A stretch of 64,000 bases of DNA, taken from positions 1-64,000 of the IMG/VR virus record IMGVR_UViG_3300029957_000007. One strand, written 5' to 3'. Numbering within the stretch: the stretch's first letter is position 1; each line of letters begins with the position of its first letter. The position numbers and the translations under genes were made by a program. Of the stretch, positions 24,253 to 33,493 are shown one piece after another. Under the pieces are notes generated by a model. The model made no database searches. It had not been told where the DNA came from and was given only the letters and a program-made list of their open reading frames with translations. Source of the stretch: a virus.

Positions 24253-26296
24253 CGCTGTCTATCATAACTATGGCCCACACTCGCATTCAGTGATAGACTT
24301 CACTGAATTCCGTGTTGCTGCTATTCTCGGTAGGAAGAAAAAAGACTACCGCAGATCGAACGGCACCGGCAAGAGCCATATCTTTGATGGTATCAGCTGG
24401 TGCTTCTTTGAGACTCCGCGTGATGAAGAAGAAAAGAACAACGATCTTCTGAAATGGGGAGAGAACAAAGGGTTCGTGAAGATCAAGTTCTTAGAACGTG
24501 GTGAGAAGTACTTGGTCAAACGAACTCTCGTTCGTCGTGGTGAGCGCATTCATAGCGCTCTCTTCTTGAAGCATTGGAAGAATGGCGAATGGCAGAACAT
24601 CAGTGAGACAGGCATTGGTGGCAAAGCTGCAACTCAAAAGAAGATAGAAGACATCATCAAAGCAAACGAAGAAATATTCCTTCACACATGCTACATCAGA
24701 CAAGACGAGATCAGTGCGCTGATGAAGATGCGTCAAGGTGAGAGGCGTGAGGTATTCAGTAGACCTGAAGGCTTGCTGATGTACCAAAAGGCTTTGAAAC
24801 TCGGTAGAAAGCGGATGACCAATGTGAAGACTGAGTTGCAAGTCGCTATCTCAAGGGTGAAAGATCTCAAACTTGAGTTCAAAGAACTGTTTGGTGACTC
24901 AGCCAACATCAAAGATCTGCAGGAAGAACTGCGCTCCAAGCAAGATCGCCGTGATGAGATCAAAGACACCATCACGACTTTGGAGAAAGAAAAAGAGAAG
25001 AACGCACAAAGTGAGAATGCGAAGGAGAAGATGAAGATCCTTCGCAAATCGATCGATGATGCGAAAGCCGCAGTCAGAGCGATTGAAGATCCTAACGCCG
25101 ACATCCTTGAAGGTGGGAAGCGAGCAGAAGAACGCATCGCTGAGATCGATAAAAAGCTGAGGAAGCTTGACAGCGACAAGCTACACGCAGACAAAGTTCA
25201 GCTCACAAGTGCTTTGGATAAGGCGACTGACTCCATCGCCAATTTCAAGCAGTTGATGAGCAAAAGCCAAGGGCGTTTAGACAAGGTCAAGCGTGTTTGC
25301 GACTCATGCGGAAATGAATTGACGGAGGATCAGTTCTTCGAGAAGAAGCGTCAGTTGAAAGCTGATGTACGTTCTTACGACAAACAACTCGAAGATCTAT
25401 ACCAAGACAAAGCGAAGCTGGACGAAGAACTTGAAGGTGTCAACACTGGCCTAGCTCAGGTGAAGACGCTAGACAAAGAGAAGACGAAGTTCAAAGATCA
25501 GCTTGCCAGCTACAATGCGATTTGGAACAAACTCGATCAAGCACGTATCAATCATCGAAAGGTTCGTGATGACAACGAGCCTAAGATCAGAGATCTGGAA
25601 AAGAAGGTTGTCAACACTGATGGCGTTGATGAGCAGATTGCTGATCAAAAGGAACGCTATGATCGCATCACACAGAAAATTGGAACGCTGACAGAGCGAA
25701 TTGCAAATGCGAAAGAAAACGACACGGCGAAGCAGGACAAGCTGAAAGATCTACGCAAAGCCATTCGCTCAAAGCTCAAGATCAAGCGATCATATGTCGA
25801 ACTTGCTAAAGTGCTGGAGATGCTGAAGCTACTTCCGAATGAGATCGTGAAAGAAGCGGTTCCAGAGATTCAGCAGTACAGCAACGAGATCTTGGCTCGC
25901 TTCGATCAGAGTGACATCACACTCGAGATCTTGACAGAAGACGAGAAGGGCAATGAGATCTTCGACTTCCGTGTGACAGTGGATGGAGAGAAGACCGGGT
26001 TCAAATCGATCAGTGGTGGTGAGAAGATGAGAGTGAGTTTCGCATTCCGCATTGGCAATGCTATTCGACTCTCTCATGCTCGTGGATGTCAATTCGATTT
26101 CCTACTCATCGATGAAGTGAATGCACTCGATGACGCTGGAATTGAAGAGTTCACTGACATGATCGACAAATTGAGCACAATGTTCAAGCACATCATCGTG
26201 GTCTCGCATGAAGAGAACATCAAGCAATACTTCACCAACCACTTGGTAGTAACCAAGAAAGGTCGAGATGCCGACGTCCAACTCATCAAAGGCTAA
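24239..26296 (+). CDS. SbcC/Rad50-type ATPase (T4 gp46-like)
   Basis: 685 aa. P-loop RRSNGTGKSHIFDGI (residues 38-52), in which the first Walker A glycine is replaced by Arg, a variant I associate with phage SbcC-like proteins. Long coiled coils flank a zinc hook CDSC (Cys354, Cys357). The C-terminal lobe has the ABC signature SGGEKMRVSFAF (from residue 592) and Walker B FDFLLIDEVNAL. It hydrolyses ATP to open DNA ends for the gp47-like nuclease. It is shorter than E. coli SbcC and similar to T4 gp46. Confidence 0.92.
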   Translation: MELLSAVYHNYGPHSHSVIDFTEFRVAAILGRKKKDYRRSNGTGKSHIFDGISWCFFETPRDEEEKNNDLLKWGENKGFVKIKFLERGEKYLVKRTLVRRGERIHSALFLKHWKNGEWQNISETGIGGKAATQKKIEDIIKANEEIFLHTCYIRQDEISALMKMRQGERREVFSRPEGLLMYQKALKLGRKRMTNVKTELQVAISRVKDLKLEFKELFGDSANIKDLQEELRSKQDRRDEIKDTITTLEKEKEKNAQSENAKEKMKILRKSIDDAKAAVRAIEDPNADILEGGKRAEERIAEIDKKLRKLDSDKLHADKVQLTSALDKATDSIANFKQLMSKSQGRLDKVKRVCDSCGNELTEDQFFEKKRQLKADVRSYDKQLEDLYQDKAKLDEELEGVNTGLAQVKTLDKEKTKFKDQLASYNAIWNKLDQARINHRKVRDDNEPKIRDLEKKVVNTDGVDEQIADQKERYDRITQKIGTLTERIANAKENDTAKQDKLKDLRKAIRSKLKIKRSYVELAKVLEMLKLLPNEIVKEAVPEIQQYSNEILARFDQSDITLEILTEDEKGNEIFDFRVTVDGEKTGFKSISGGEKMRVSFAFRIGNAIRLSHARGCQFDFLLIDEVNALDDAGIEEFTDMIDKLSTMFKHIIVVSHEENIKQYFTNHLVVTKKGRDADVQLIKG

Positions 26297-26414
26297 GTGT
26301 CCATACTGTGACAAGGGTAAAGTGAAGGTGAAGACAAAAGGCATCAAACCATTCACTGAGCCATGTCTCATTTGCCTTGGACCAGAGCCAAAAACCAAAG
26401 AGAAGAAGCGATGA
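26268..26414 (+). CDS. 48-residue zinc-ribbon microprotein
   Basis: A short ORF that starts inside the end of the Rad50-like gene and ends with ATGA overlap. CPYC (11-14) and CLIC (33-36) make a minimal zinc ribbon in a Lys-rich chain. The tight coupling at the 3' end and the cysteine pattern support it as real. Confidence 0.55.
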   Translation: MPTSNSSKAKCPYCDKGKVKVKTKGIKPFTEPCLICLGPEPKTKEKKR

Positions 26415-26605
26415 AGGTCACAACAGTCAAACACCTTTGCGATCGATGCAATGCAGAAATGGGTGAAAACTACTACAGCCAAGTTTCAAGACGCATTGGC
26501 TATTGGTGCATTGGTTGGATGGTGACAAAGGATATATGTCGAAAATGCAGAGACGAATTCGACGACTGGTGGAGAGCCAAAACGCCACCCAAGGCACCAA
26601 CCTGA
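26411..26605 (+). CDS. 64-residue zinc-binding protein
   Basis: Start chosen at 26411 (ATGA overlap); longer in-frame starts would run through the previous microprotein gene. CDRC at residues 10-13 and ICRKC around 42-46 form a likely Cys4 site, with an aromatic middle (RRIGYWCIGW). It resembles the preceding microprotein in layout, perhaps an old duplication. Confidence 0.6.
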   Translation: MKVTTVKHLCDRCNAEMGENYYSQVSRRIGYWCIGWMVTKDICRKCRDEFDDWWRAKTPPKAPT

Positions 26606-26619
26606 TTATCCTAACGGAT

Positions 26620-26685
26620 ATGCCAGGAACCATCAAGCACGACCCACCTGTGTGGAACTGGGAACGACGTAGAGGTGTGATTTGA
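26620..26685 (+). CDS. Possible 21-residue ORF
   Basis: ATG to TGA encoding 21 residues (contains DPPVWNWERRRG), overlapping the TTG start of the next gene. It fills an otherwise empty 76-base gap, but its length gives little support. Confidence 0.2.
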   Translation: MPGTIKHDPPVWNWERRRGVI

Positions 26686-26885
26686 ATGACCTGACGCAGT
26701 TTGAATTCGCATTTGAACAGCTTTGCCAACAGCACGGACAACACAAAGTCGTTTTGGTCTGTGAAGATCAAGCTACCAAGTACAAAGCATTGGTCACCAC
26801 ACCGCAATGCGGAAGCCAATGGTTGATCGATGCTGCAACAGAGGTGATCAGCAAAGCGGATGAGCGCAGAAAGAGAGGCTTATGA
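26682..26885 (+). CDS. Small hypothetical protein (TTG start)
   Basis: 67 aa. The only usable start in frame is TTG at 26682, with AGAGGTG directly upstream. It forms an alpha/beta chain (KVVLVCEDQATKYKALVT) with a basic end. Not recognised. Confidence 0.5.
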   Translation: MNDLTQFEFAFEQLCQQHGQHKVVLVCEDQATKYKALVTTPQCGSQWLIDAATEVISKADERRKRGL

Positions 26886-27024
26886 TGGTAAACCAGCAAC
26901 GCCGCCGCACGACGCTCAGCGCTTAGATCCGTCCCAGACGCCTGTTAACAGTTAAGGTTTCTGATAAACAGAAGCATAGTAGAAGCAATAAGGCGAGCGA
27001 CACACAATTACACTGGAGATGAAT
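26886..27024 (+). promoter_or_regulatory. Intergenic region with palindrome
   Basis: 139 bases without a supported gene. A perfect 10-base palindrome CTGTTAACAG lies at 26942-26951, followed by a partial copy ending AAACAG near 26971. This may be a regulator-binding site; no promoter boxes are clear. Confidence 0.25.
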
Positions 27025-27393
27025 ATGACGACTGGAACGATTTGCACTGAGATCGCAAAGACCAGCGGCTTCAGCCTCATCACCGTGGCTGAAGCGAAAC
27101 TGGAATCGGACACAACAAAGTTCTGGTGCGAGTTTTGTGCCAAACAGTTCGACTTCATAAAAGACGGTATGGAACAGGTTGTTGTGGAGCCGTTGATCGA
27201 TGAGCACTATCACAATCGCCATCCATCCTCCGCTATGCGATGCAAAAGGTGCAAGGCCAGGAATCGGCAAAAGACATTCAATGGTCGTAAGTTGATCGAT
27301 CCAGAGAAATACGGTCAGATGGATGAGACAGATTTAAAAGTCAACGTGATGCCCAAGAGAAAGGTGGTTGGACTCCATGGCTGGCATGACTGA
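27025..27393 (+). CDS. Zinc-binding hypothetical protein
   Basis: 122 aa. Start at 27025 is preferred because GGAG lies seven bases upstream, too close to the ATG at 27019. CEFC near residue 35 and CKRC near residue 75, with HYHNRH between, suggest a zinc finger. Function unknown. Confidence 0.6.
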   Translation: MTTGTICTEIAKTSGFSLITVAEAKLESDTTKFWCEFCAKQFDFIKDGMEQVVVEPLIDEHYHNRHPSSAMRCKRCKARNRQKTFNGRKLIDPEKYGQMDETDLKVNVMPKRKVVGLHGWHD

Positions 27394-27622
27394 GAAGATG
27401 AAGCAAGTGCAGATCAATCTGCGAATGGCAGACACGCATCACATTGATGTCGATGGTGTGAACTACCTCGCAACGATGTATCAGATCCAGCGACTGTGCA
27501 GCGGTATCACAGTAGAGCTTTGCAAGTCTTCAATCGCCAAACAAGAAGAGATGGTGAACGGTGAAGCATTCAAACGCATATGTTTCGACACTGGCACTGG
27601 CAAGTTCCATGTTGCCAAATAA
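27377..27622 (+). CDS. Small hypothetical protein
   Basis: 81 aa, starting 17 bases inside the previous gene with GGTGG upstream. Pattern MKQVQINLRMADTHHIDV then GVNYLATMYQIQRL looks like a short alpha/beta domain. Not recognised. Confidence 0.55.
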   Translation: MAGMTEKMKQVQINLRMADTHHIDVDGVNYLATMYQIQRLCSGITVELCKSSIAKQEEMVNGEAFKRICFDTGTGKFHVAK

Positions 27623-27654
27623 CTTCGGTCCTCACTGTTTCTTCTCGGTGTTCA

Positions 27655-28212
27655 ATGTCTAAAGGCGCTGGCAAGCAATTCGAGTTTGAGATCAAGAACT
27701 TCCTTAAGTCGGCTGAAGACCAGCGCCTTCTGACTTTTGGTAAGAACGAAGCGCTTGGTGGACGCTTCAAACGCATCCCACAACTCCACCCGGACTTCTA
27801 TGTTTTTATTCATGAGACTGGTCAATTCTTTTACCTAGAAGCGAAGTCCACGCAAAACAAGAATTCCTTCCCATTCAAGAATATCAAGAAGCACCAGATC
27901 AGAGACCTACGTCGAACTGACAAGTCACCAAATGGCCACGGGTGGTTCATCATCAACTTCAGAAGTTCATGGCGAGTTCCACGTCGTGATAGGGTGAATG
28001 ACACGTTCATCATTCCGGTCAAGCGGTTTGTTGAGTACCGTGAAACGACTGGACGAAGTTCGATGACGAAGAATTATTGCGAACAGTTCGGCATCAAGAT
28101 CAAAATGGCGAAGATCAAGAAGTACAATGCCAAAACAGACAAGTGGTACACAGTCGATGGATGGGACCTTTCACCTCTGATGGAGAGCAAATGGACGACC
28201 AAAAAGAAGTAG
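27655..28212 (+). CDS. RecU-like Holliday junction resolvase
   Basis: 185 aa from the ATG at 27655. The nuclease core matches RecU: GKQFEFEIKNFL (7-18), HPDFYVF with Asp47, FFYLEAKSTQNKNSFPFKNI (Glu62 and Lys64 catalytic, then the RecU-typical N.NSFP...N..HQI..L). RecU cuts four-way junctions symmetrically; in a phage it would resolve recombination intermediates before packaging, in the role of T4 endonuclease VII. It is about as long as RecU. Confidence 0.8.
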   Translation: MSKGAGKQFEFEIKNFLKSAEDQRLLTFGKNEALGGRFKRIPQLHPDFYVFIHETGQFFYLEAKSTQNKNSFPFKNIKKHQIRDLRRTDKSPNGHGWFIINFRSSWRVPRRDRVNDTFIIPVKRFVEYRETTGRSSMTKNYCEQFGIKIKMAKIKKYNAKTDKWYTVDGWDLSPLMESKWTTKKK

Positions 28213-28601
28213 CAGTGGAAGAAACGAAAAAGCAGGAATTGGAGATCGATCCTGCAGTGAAGGCCGTGAAGGAAATGACGGATTCTCGCTATTTGAAGGA
28301 TCCATTCAAGGATCGTGTGTGCCCATTGATCAATGGGGCGTGTCTAAAGGAAGGTTGCATGGCCTACACTTCGTCAGTCGTTGAGTGGGACGATACGAAG
28401 TTGGAAGATGCTGAAGGTGACGTTGATGGCGTGATGGTCACCAAAGCAACTGAGACGATCACTGGCGTGAGATACAAAGGTACAGTGCATCAATGCACGG
28501 CTGGGATCTTCGATCGTAAGGTCACTGACGTTGAGATCATCAAGGAAGAATCACATGAGATCACAGCTCCTTCTTCTATCATACTCACATCTCAAGGATA
28601 G
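28191..28601 (+). CDS. Cys-rich hypothetical protein
   Basis: 136 aa, start at 28191 with GGAG five bases upstream, overlapping RecU by 22 bases. CPLINGACLKEGC (about residues 44-56) and a later C in HQCTAG suggest a metal site, perhaps Fe-S or zinc. Not recognised. Confidence 0.6.
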   Translation: MDDQKEVAVEETKKQELEIDPAVKAVKEMTDSRYLKDPFKDRVCPLINGACLKEGCMAYTSSVVEWDDTKLEDAEGDVDGVMVTKATETITGVRYKGTVHQCTAGIFDRKVTDVEIIKEESHEITAPSSIILTSQG

Positions 28602-28604
28602 ACC

Positions 28605-28805
28605 ATGGGTGAGATCAGTGACTTCCTTCACAATGAGAAAGTCGCTAAGCTAGAGCCTAAGCTCAAGACGTTATGTGAGCGCATTGGCAGAGTGGATCAC
28701 ATGCATCATCAAAGACTGGTGACCATCAATGCCAAATTTAAGGCTGGCGAGCACTTGACCGACAAGGACGTAGATTTCATAACAAGGTTGTACGACACCA
28801 TTTGA
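28605..28805 (+). CDS. Small hypothetical protein
   Basis: 66 aa, helical, with HMHHQRL in the middle. It closes the replication and recombination block; a 196-base leader follows. Confidence 0.5.
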   Translation: MGEISDFLHNEKVAKLEPKLKTLCERIGRVDHMHHQRLVTINAKFKAGEHLTDKDVDFITRLYDTI

Positions 28806-29001
28806 AAATGCGGAATCATTAAATCTTTTTTACCTTCATAGAGTAACCACCCCTGTAATGAAAATGAGCTGACTCTTGCAGACCAGGCGGGAAGTGCCTG
28901 AGCCTCCGCCTGGCGTAGGAAAAACCGGATATAATCATCTTATCAGGAACAACAAAGGCCGCACTCAAACGCTTCACTAACAAACTTCAAGGAGGTCTCT
29001 C
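28806..29001 (+). promoter_or_regulatory. Leader of the head/packaging block with candidate promoter
   Basis: No gene is seen in these 196 bases. A stem CCAGGCGG/CCGCCTGG (28883-28890 with 28906-28913) lies upstream of CCGGATATAATCATCTT (28925-28941), which contains a TATAAT box but no sigma-70 -35 at 17 bases. It resembles the box at 7093-7108 and may be a phage sigma-dependent promoter for the structural genes. GGAGG then precedes the 29002 ATG. Confidence 0.35.
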
Positions 29002-29679
29002 ATGCTGCAGCGCCATGCTGAAGCGACGCTAATGGAGTTGACTCACGGCTTGATGGACGCAAAGCCGATTCAGAGATCAGCTCAAAAGAAACGCATCATG
29101 AAGTCCGCTGCCAAGAGAGCTGGTTTCATCGAGGCAGGATCAGGGCTAATGATGAGTGTCGCCAATGAGAACCTCGGAACTAAGGATGGACAGTTCTGGG
29201 AAGTCAAAGGTGATGTTGATGGTCAGCCATATCTCGAGAGAATGAGCTACGACACTGACCTGAACGATGGTGACAAAGGTGAGGCCTTCGAGAAGAAGCA
29301 AGCCTCAGCTGCACCAGAGTCCTTCTCAACAAGTGCTGAGCTCTACGAGTGGTTCGAAGATCACGGTGGTCGTGTCAGTGGCATTGGTGAGAACCTCTAT
29401 CGAGCCGTTGATGATACTGGCAACGTGACTCAATACGAGGATCGTGATGGTGCCATGATGCGTGTTGGTGGCGACCAAGAGGAAGACATGCAACGTCGAG
29501 CCGACAGCGGTGAAGAGCCTCCGATGAAGACCCTTCCAGAGAGTGTTGAGCTCGATGTGAGCAACAAGTACAAGGAGCAAGGCAAGACTCGTGAGCTCTC
29601 ATTGTCAGAGCAAAGCGACGAGAACCTGGTCGATGAGAGCCTTGAGCGGAAAGGCTTGACTGGGCTGGAATTCGACTGA
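29002..29679 (+). CDS. Hypothetical structural-region protein
   Basis: 225 aa, acidic, first gene of the packaging block, with AAGGAGG upstream. The N-terminus has SAAKRAGF, a member of the KR-x-A motif repeated in several later proteins. The middle has SAELYEWFEDHGGRVSGIGE. Not recognised; likely a virion or assembly protein by position. Confidence 0.55.
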   Translation: MLQRHAEATLMELTHGLMDAKPIQRSAQKKRIMKSAAKRAGFIEAGSGLMMSVANENLGTKDGQFWEVKGDVDGQPYLERMSYDTDLNDGDKGEAFEKKQASAAPESFSTSAELYEWFEDHGGRVSGIGENLYRAVDDTGNVTQYEDRDGAMMRVGGDQEEDMQRRADSGEEPPMKTLPESVELDVSNKYKEQGKTRELSLSEQSDENLVDESLERKGLTGLEFD

Positions 29680-29686
29680 GGAAGTC

Positions 29687-30547
29687 ATGCCATCTTTCGA
29701 CAGAGCCAAGCAACGTCTCAAGGAAGAAGAAAACGGTCCCAAACAATTAGATCTTCAAGATGATAAACTGAAAACGGTTGAACATCAACTGAAGAATCTT
29801 TTTGCTAGTGTCAAGAACCCTGGTAAACTTCGTGATTGGACAAAGGGTGACAACGGGATCGTTGGTACCAAATATGAGAAGATGCTTCAGGATCTGATCG
29901 CAAGAGGCTATCCATTGTACACGATCATCCGTGAGATGAAACGTGTCTATGGCAACAAAGATCTGTTCAGAGCTAGGAACATCCTCGGCTACATCAAATC
30001 CCAAGTTCTTAACAAAGCCGACAACTTGAAACTCATCGCACAGATGAGCAAGCACTACAAACTTGGTAGGACGGATGCTCACGAGCTCATTGAGAAAGAG
30101 GCTCTGTCCATTCGAAAGGAATTGACGGACGAAGAAGATCAGATCAAAAAAGACATCAACGAATTGTATGTGAGAAACGAGATCATCAAGAATGAGAACA
30201 AGGATTTCTTCTCACCTACAAATGAAGGACAGATCTCACGGAACCTCGAGATCATTGATGGCCTTCGCCAAAAGCTTCGTCTAATTCAAGCTCAGAAGCA
30301 AGGCTTCCTTGTTGATGCAGAAGAAATGCGATCAGAAATGCTTGAAAGGGTTGTTGGTATCTGCATCAAAGTGATGTTGCCAAAGATCAGCAAAGAGGAT
30401 CGAGAAGGAGTGAAGATCTCATTGAGGCAGGAATTGCAGCAGTGGGTGAACACGGAAACACGACTCAACAAACTTGAGCAATTCAAGAAGGACTTATCTT
30501 TACCTGGAAAACAATCGACGAAAGTCCTTGACGCAAGGAGGAAGTAA
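29687..30547 (+). CDS. Hypothetical protein, candidate small terminase by position
   Basis: 286 aa, helical and charged, with a long coiled coil (about residues 135-215) and a C-terminal basic helix. It lies two genes upstream of TerL, the usual place of TerS. A helical N-terminal region (YEKMLQDLIARGYPLYTIIR) could be a DNA-binding domain. No sequence match is claimed. Confidence 0.45.
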   Translation: MPSFDRAKQRLKEEENGPKQLDLQDDKLKTVEHQLKNLFASVKNPGKLRDWTKGDNGIVGTKYEKMLQDLIARGYPLYTIIREMKRVYGNKDLFRARNILGYIKSQVLNKADNLKLIAQMSKHYKLGRTDAHELIEKEALSIRKELTDEEDQIKKDINELYVRNEIIKNENKDFFSPTNEGQISRNLEIIDGLRQKLRLIQAQKQGFLVDAEEMRSEMLERVVGICIKVMLPKISKEDREGVKISLRQELQQWVNTETRLNKLEQFKKDLSLPGKQSTKVLDARRK

Positions 30548-30780
30548 TGGACAACGAGAAGAAATTGCGTGACATCAAAACCGAAGTGGAAGTTGTTGAT
30601 GGATCAGTTTCCGTCAAAGGCTCCACCTTCCAGCAAGGTAAGAAGATGCAGGACGAAGGTGTTGAACCTCATGAAGTCTCCAAAAGTGTGATGACCACTT
30701 GTCGCAATGGCGCTTGTGGGATGGAGTTCATGAATGGCGTTGACCGCTGCCCGTATTGCGGGACCCGACACAAGAAATAG
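30547..30780 (+). CDS. Zinc-ribbon protein
   Basis: 77 aa, TAATG coupling. C-terminal CRNGACGMEF ... CPYCGTRHKK is a zinc ribbon (CxxxxC and CxxC). It lies directly before TerL. Function unknown. Confidence 0.6.
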   Translation: MDNEKKLRDIKTEVEVVDGSVSVKGSTFQQGKKMQDEGVEPHEVSKSVMTTCRNGACGMEFMNGVDRCPYCGTRHKK

Positions 30781-30786
30781 GAGTTG

Positions 30787-32874
30787 ATGGTGAGCAAGCC
30801 ATTCTTCGACGTCGGAGAAATGATCGACAGACAAGAGAAACAAGTTGATGACCCATACCACGGCATTTGGGTAGACATTCCACTTTCCTTTGGCAAGTTC
30901 TGCAAGAGTTCCCGTCACATGAATTTCCCTCCATTATCAGAGAAGCAGTTGGATGCTGCTTATGTACTCTGCTATGGAGTGAAGTACAAGAAGTTCATGA
31001 CATGGCCTACTGACAAGCGTCGTCGTAGGATCTCACGGATGTGGAATAAAGACTACAACAAAGTCAGCTGTGCAGTTCTTGAATGGGGCAAAGGCAGTGG
31101 TAAGGATACGCTTGCTTCGATCATCATTTGTTACTTGGTCTACACATTGCTTATGTTGAGAGACCCACAAAGCTATTTCGAGATGCCGGCTGGTGAAGCT
31201 CTTGACATTATCAATGTGGCCTACTCTTCAGATCAAGCTCAGAAAGTGTTCTTTGAGAAGTTCAAGCAAAGAATTCTTCACTGGGAATGGTTGAGAGAAC
31301 TCTACTCAATTAAGCAATCTGGTAAGGTGGTCAGCGCTGTTGATGAGCCTGATGGAAACACAGTGAACATCGGTCTCAATGGCATCACCTTCCCAAAGTA
31401 CATTCGCACTTTCTCAAGACACTCAGAACAGGAATCTTCTGAAGGTCTCAATCTCATCGCTTGGGTCGCTGATGAGATTGCTGCTTTTTCTGATAAGACG
31501 AAAAAGCAGAATGGAAAGAAAATGTACAAAATGCTCCGCACCTCTGCTCATTCTCGTTTCCCAGGTGTATGGCGAGGCATGGCTATCAGTTATCCTCGTC
31601 ATGAGAATGATTGCATTGAATGGCTCTACAATTTGGGCCAAGGTAAGCAGAGCTTTTACTGCGACAAAGCTTCGACCTTTGAAGTCAATCCTACCAAGTT
31701 TGAAAAGGACTTTGAGGAGGAGAAGGAACTCGATCCAGAAGATTTCCTTCAGAAATACTACTGCATCCCGCCAAAGACGCTGGATGCCTTCTTCAAGTTC
31801 CCAGCAAGAATTCTTGAGTGCATTGATAAGGATCTCAAATCGATCGCAATGATCGAAGAGATCCTAATTGAGCATCAGGTAGTCGATGCTGCCACAAAGC
31901 AGCCTACCGGTGAGGTCAAACACTTCGTTGGCAATCAGATCGAGCGCTTCTTGCTAAAAGGCGACGATCTAAAGGTTCCACGAGTAGCTCACTTGGATGC
32001 TGGTCTTGTGCGAGATAGAGGCGCTTTGGTCGTTGCACATGGCGTTCCAGTCATATTGAAGATGTACGATGCTGAATCAAACGAAGTGAAGGATGTGGTT
32101 GTCAACCAGGTGGTTGAGGATCTCATCGTTACTTGGCAACCAGATAAAAAGCGAGATCTCCAAGTTTCAGTGAACAACATGGAGACGATGCTGACTGATC
32201 TGATCAAGCTTGGTCTTCGCATTAGACATGTCACATATGATCAGTGGAACAGTGCTTCAGCTATTGAATCGCTTGCAAAGAGCGGTGTCAAGGCTTCTCA
32301 ACACACGATCAACACTGATGATTACAAGCTACTTCGCAATCTTGTTTATGCTGGTGGTGTTAGATTACTCAACCATCCAGTACAACGCAAAGAGCTTGAG
32401 CAGTTGCAGTTGAAGAATGGAAAGAAGGTTGATCACCCTCCAGAAGAGGACGGTGGTTCAAAGGATATCTCTGACTGTTTAGCTGGTGTAACTCGCTTGC
32501 TGAATGACCCAGAGATCAGGCATGAGATCAGTAAGAAGATGCCAAGATCAACAATTGGTTCTTCTTTGATGGGATCTAAGCCAAGACCATTTGGACCAGA
32601 AATGGTTCCAGAACTTGGTGGCTCACATCCTTTGGCTGGTCATCCAGGTGTTGGTGTCAACACACGCATCACACCAACAAGAGAGATCGAATGGGAAGGA
32701 AAGAAAGTCGTCAGAGTCCTTGAAGATAGCTATGGACAAGGCATGAGGAAACGAATGCCTAGATCTTCAACTACTTCTGGGACTGGTTCTCTCACTGGTC
32801 ACGGTGGTAATCTAGGAAACAGAGCTCCATCGCCAGTAGAACTTGCTCAACGAATTCGAAGCTTTGACTCTTAG
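30787..32874 (+). CDS. terL: Terminase large subunit
   Basis: 695 aa from the ATG at 30787 with AGGAG upstream. The ATPase domain has Walker A GKGSGKDT (101-108) and Walker B LIAWVADE (222-229). The RNase H-like nuclease has HLDAGLVRDRGAL (Asp404) and later DGGSKDISDCLAGV, which should supply the last acidic metal ligand. This motor packages DNA into the head and cuts it. The last 110 residues are Gly/Pro/Ser/Arg-rich and probably disordered, longer than usual for TerL. Confidence 0.9.
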   Translation: MVSKPFFDVGEMIDRQEKQVDDPYHGIWVDIPLSFGKFCKSSRHMNFPPLSEKQLDAAYVLCYGVKYKKFMTWPTDKRRRRISRMWNKDYNKVSCAVLEWGKGSGKDTLASIIICYLVYTLLMLRDPQSYFEMPAGEALDIINVAYSSDQAQKVFFEKFKQRILHWEWLRELYSIKQSGKVVSAVDEPDGNTVNIGLNGITFPKYIRTFSRHSEQESSEGLNLIAWVADEIAAFSDKTKKQNGKKMYKMLRTSAHSRFPGVWRGMAISYPRHENDCIEWLYNLGQGKQSFYCDKASTFEVNPTKFEKDFEEEKELDPEDFLQKYYCIPPKTLDAFFKFPARILECIDKDLKSIAMIEEILIEHQVVDAATKQPTGEVKHFVGNQIERFLLKGDDLKVPRVAHLDAGLVRDRGALVVAHGVPVILKMYDAESNEVKDVVVNQVVEDLIVTWQPDKKRDLQVSVNNMETMLTDLIKLGLRIRHVTYDQWNSASAIESLAKSGVKASQHTINTDDYKLLRNLVYAGGVRLLNHPVQRKELEQLQLKNGKKVDHPPEEDGGSKDISDCLAGVTRLLNDPEIRHEISKKMPRSTIGSSLMGSKPRPFGPEMVPELGGSHPLAGHPGVGVNTRITPTREIEWEGKKVVRVLEDSYGQGMRKRMPRSSTTSGTGSLTGHGGNLGNRAPSPVELAQRIRSFDS

Positions 32875-32883
32875 GAGAAGCCA

Positions 32884-33162
32884 ATGCCATTGGACACTGA
32901 ACCGGTATTGCAAAGTGAGAACATCACCAAAGATGAAGATCTGAACATGCACATCATCACACGGCCAACGGATCCAGAGAAGCTTGACAGTCAGCAAGCC
33001 TTGAACAATAAGGCCGCTCAATTGTCAGTTCTCGGTTTTCATACATCGTGGATCTATGATCCTGGTTTCTCTTCTGGGGTGAAAGGCTTAGTTGCCGAAA
33101 AGGTGATGGGTCCAGATCTCATGAAGCGATTGACCTTCTCTACAGAAAACAAAAAGGGGTAA
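32884..33162 (+). CDS. Small hypothetical protein
   Basis: 92 aa, acidic N-terminus, Gly/Ser loop (IYDPGFSSGVKGL). Follows TerL by nine bases with AGGAG upstream. Not recognised. Confidence 0.55.
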   Translation: MPLDTEPVLQSENITKDEDLNMHIITRPTDPEKLDSQQALNNKAAQLSVLGFHTSWIYDPGFSSGVKGLVAEKVMGPDLMKRLTFSTENKKG

Positions 33163-33165
33163 TCG

Positions 33166-33492
33166 ATGGCTGCTGCAAAGAAGATCTATGGTGCTGATGA
33201 TCGTCTTTTGTGTGTTGTGTGCAATGAAAACAACGCAACATCAGAGGACATTCCATACTGCATTCTCTGCAGCAGCAAATGCGATGGCTTGCTTTTTGCT
33301 CAAAACAAAGTCAGCAACATCGAAAATGGTGTTGCTGACTTGATTATGGGCTTCCAACAGAGAGGCTTGAACGAAATTGCTTTAGATTTCCAAAGAGCTT
33401 TAGAGTCCCTCGACATAGCAAAAAAGAAACTCGACAAGAATCCTTTACTTCGCCTCGAACAATTGAAGCGAGGAATGACTACGGAGCTTTGA
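33166..33492 (+). CDS. Zinc-binding hypothetical protein
   Basis: 108 aa. CVVC (17-20) and CILCSSKC (32-39) give a zinc finger at the N-terminus; the rest is helical. Not recognised. Confidence 0.6.
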   Translation: MAAAKKIYGADDRLLCVVCNENNATSEDIPYCILCSSKCDGLLFAQNKVSNIENGVADLIMGFQQRGLNEIALDFQRALESLDIAKKKLDKNPLLRLEQLKRGMTTEL

Positions 33493-33493
33493 C

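Noticed and set aside
26503-26685. 60-aa ORF overlapping the zinc protein at 26411
   Set aside because: Most of it lies out of frame inside a better-supported gene; only the last 21 codons fall in free space and are listed at low confidence.
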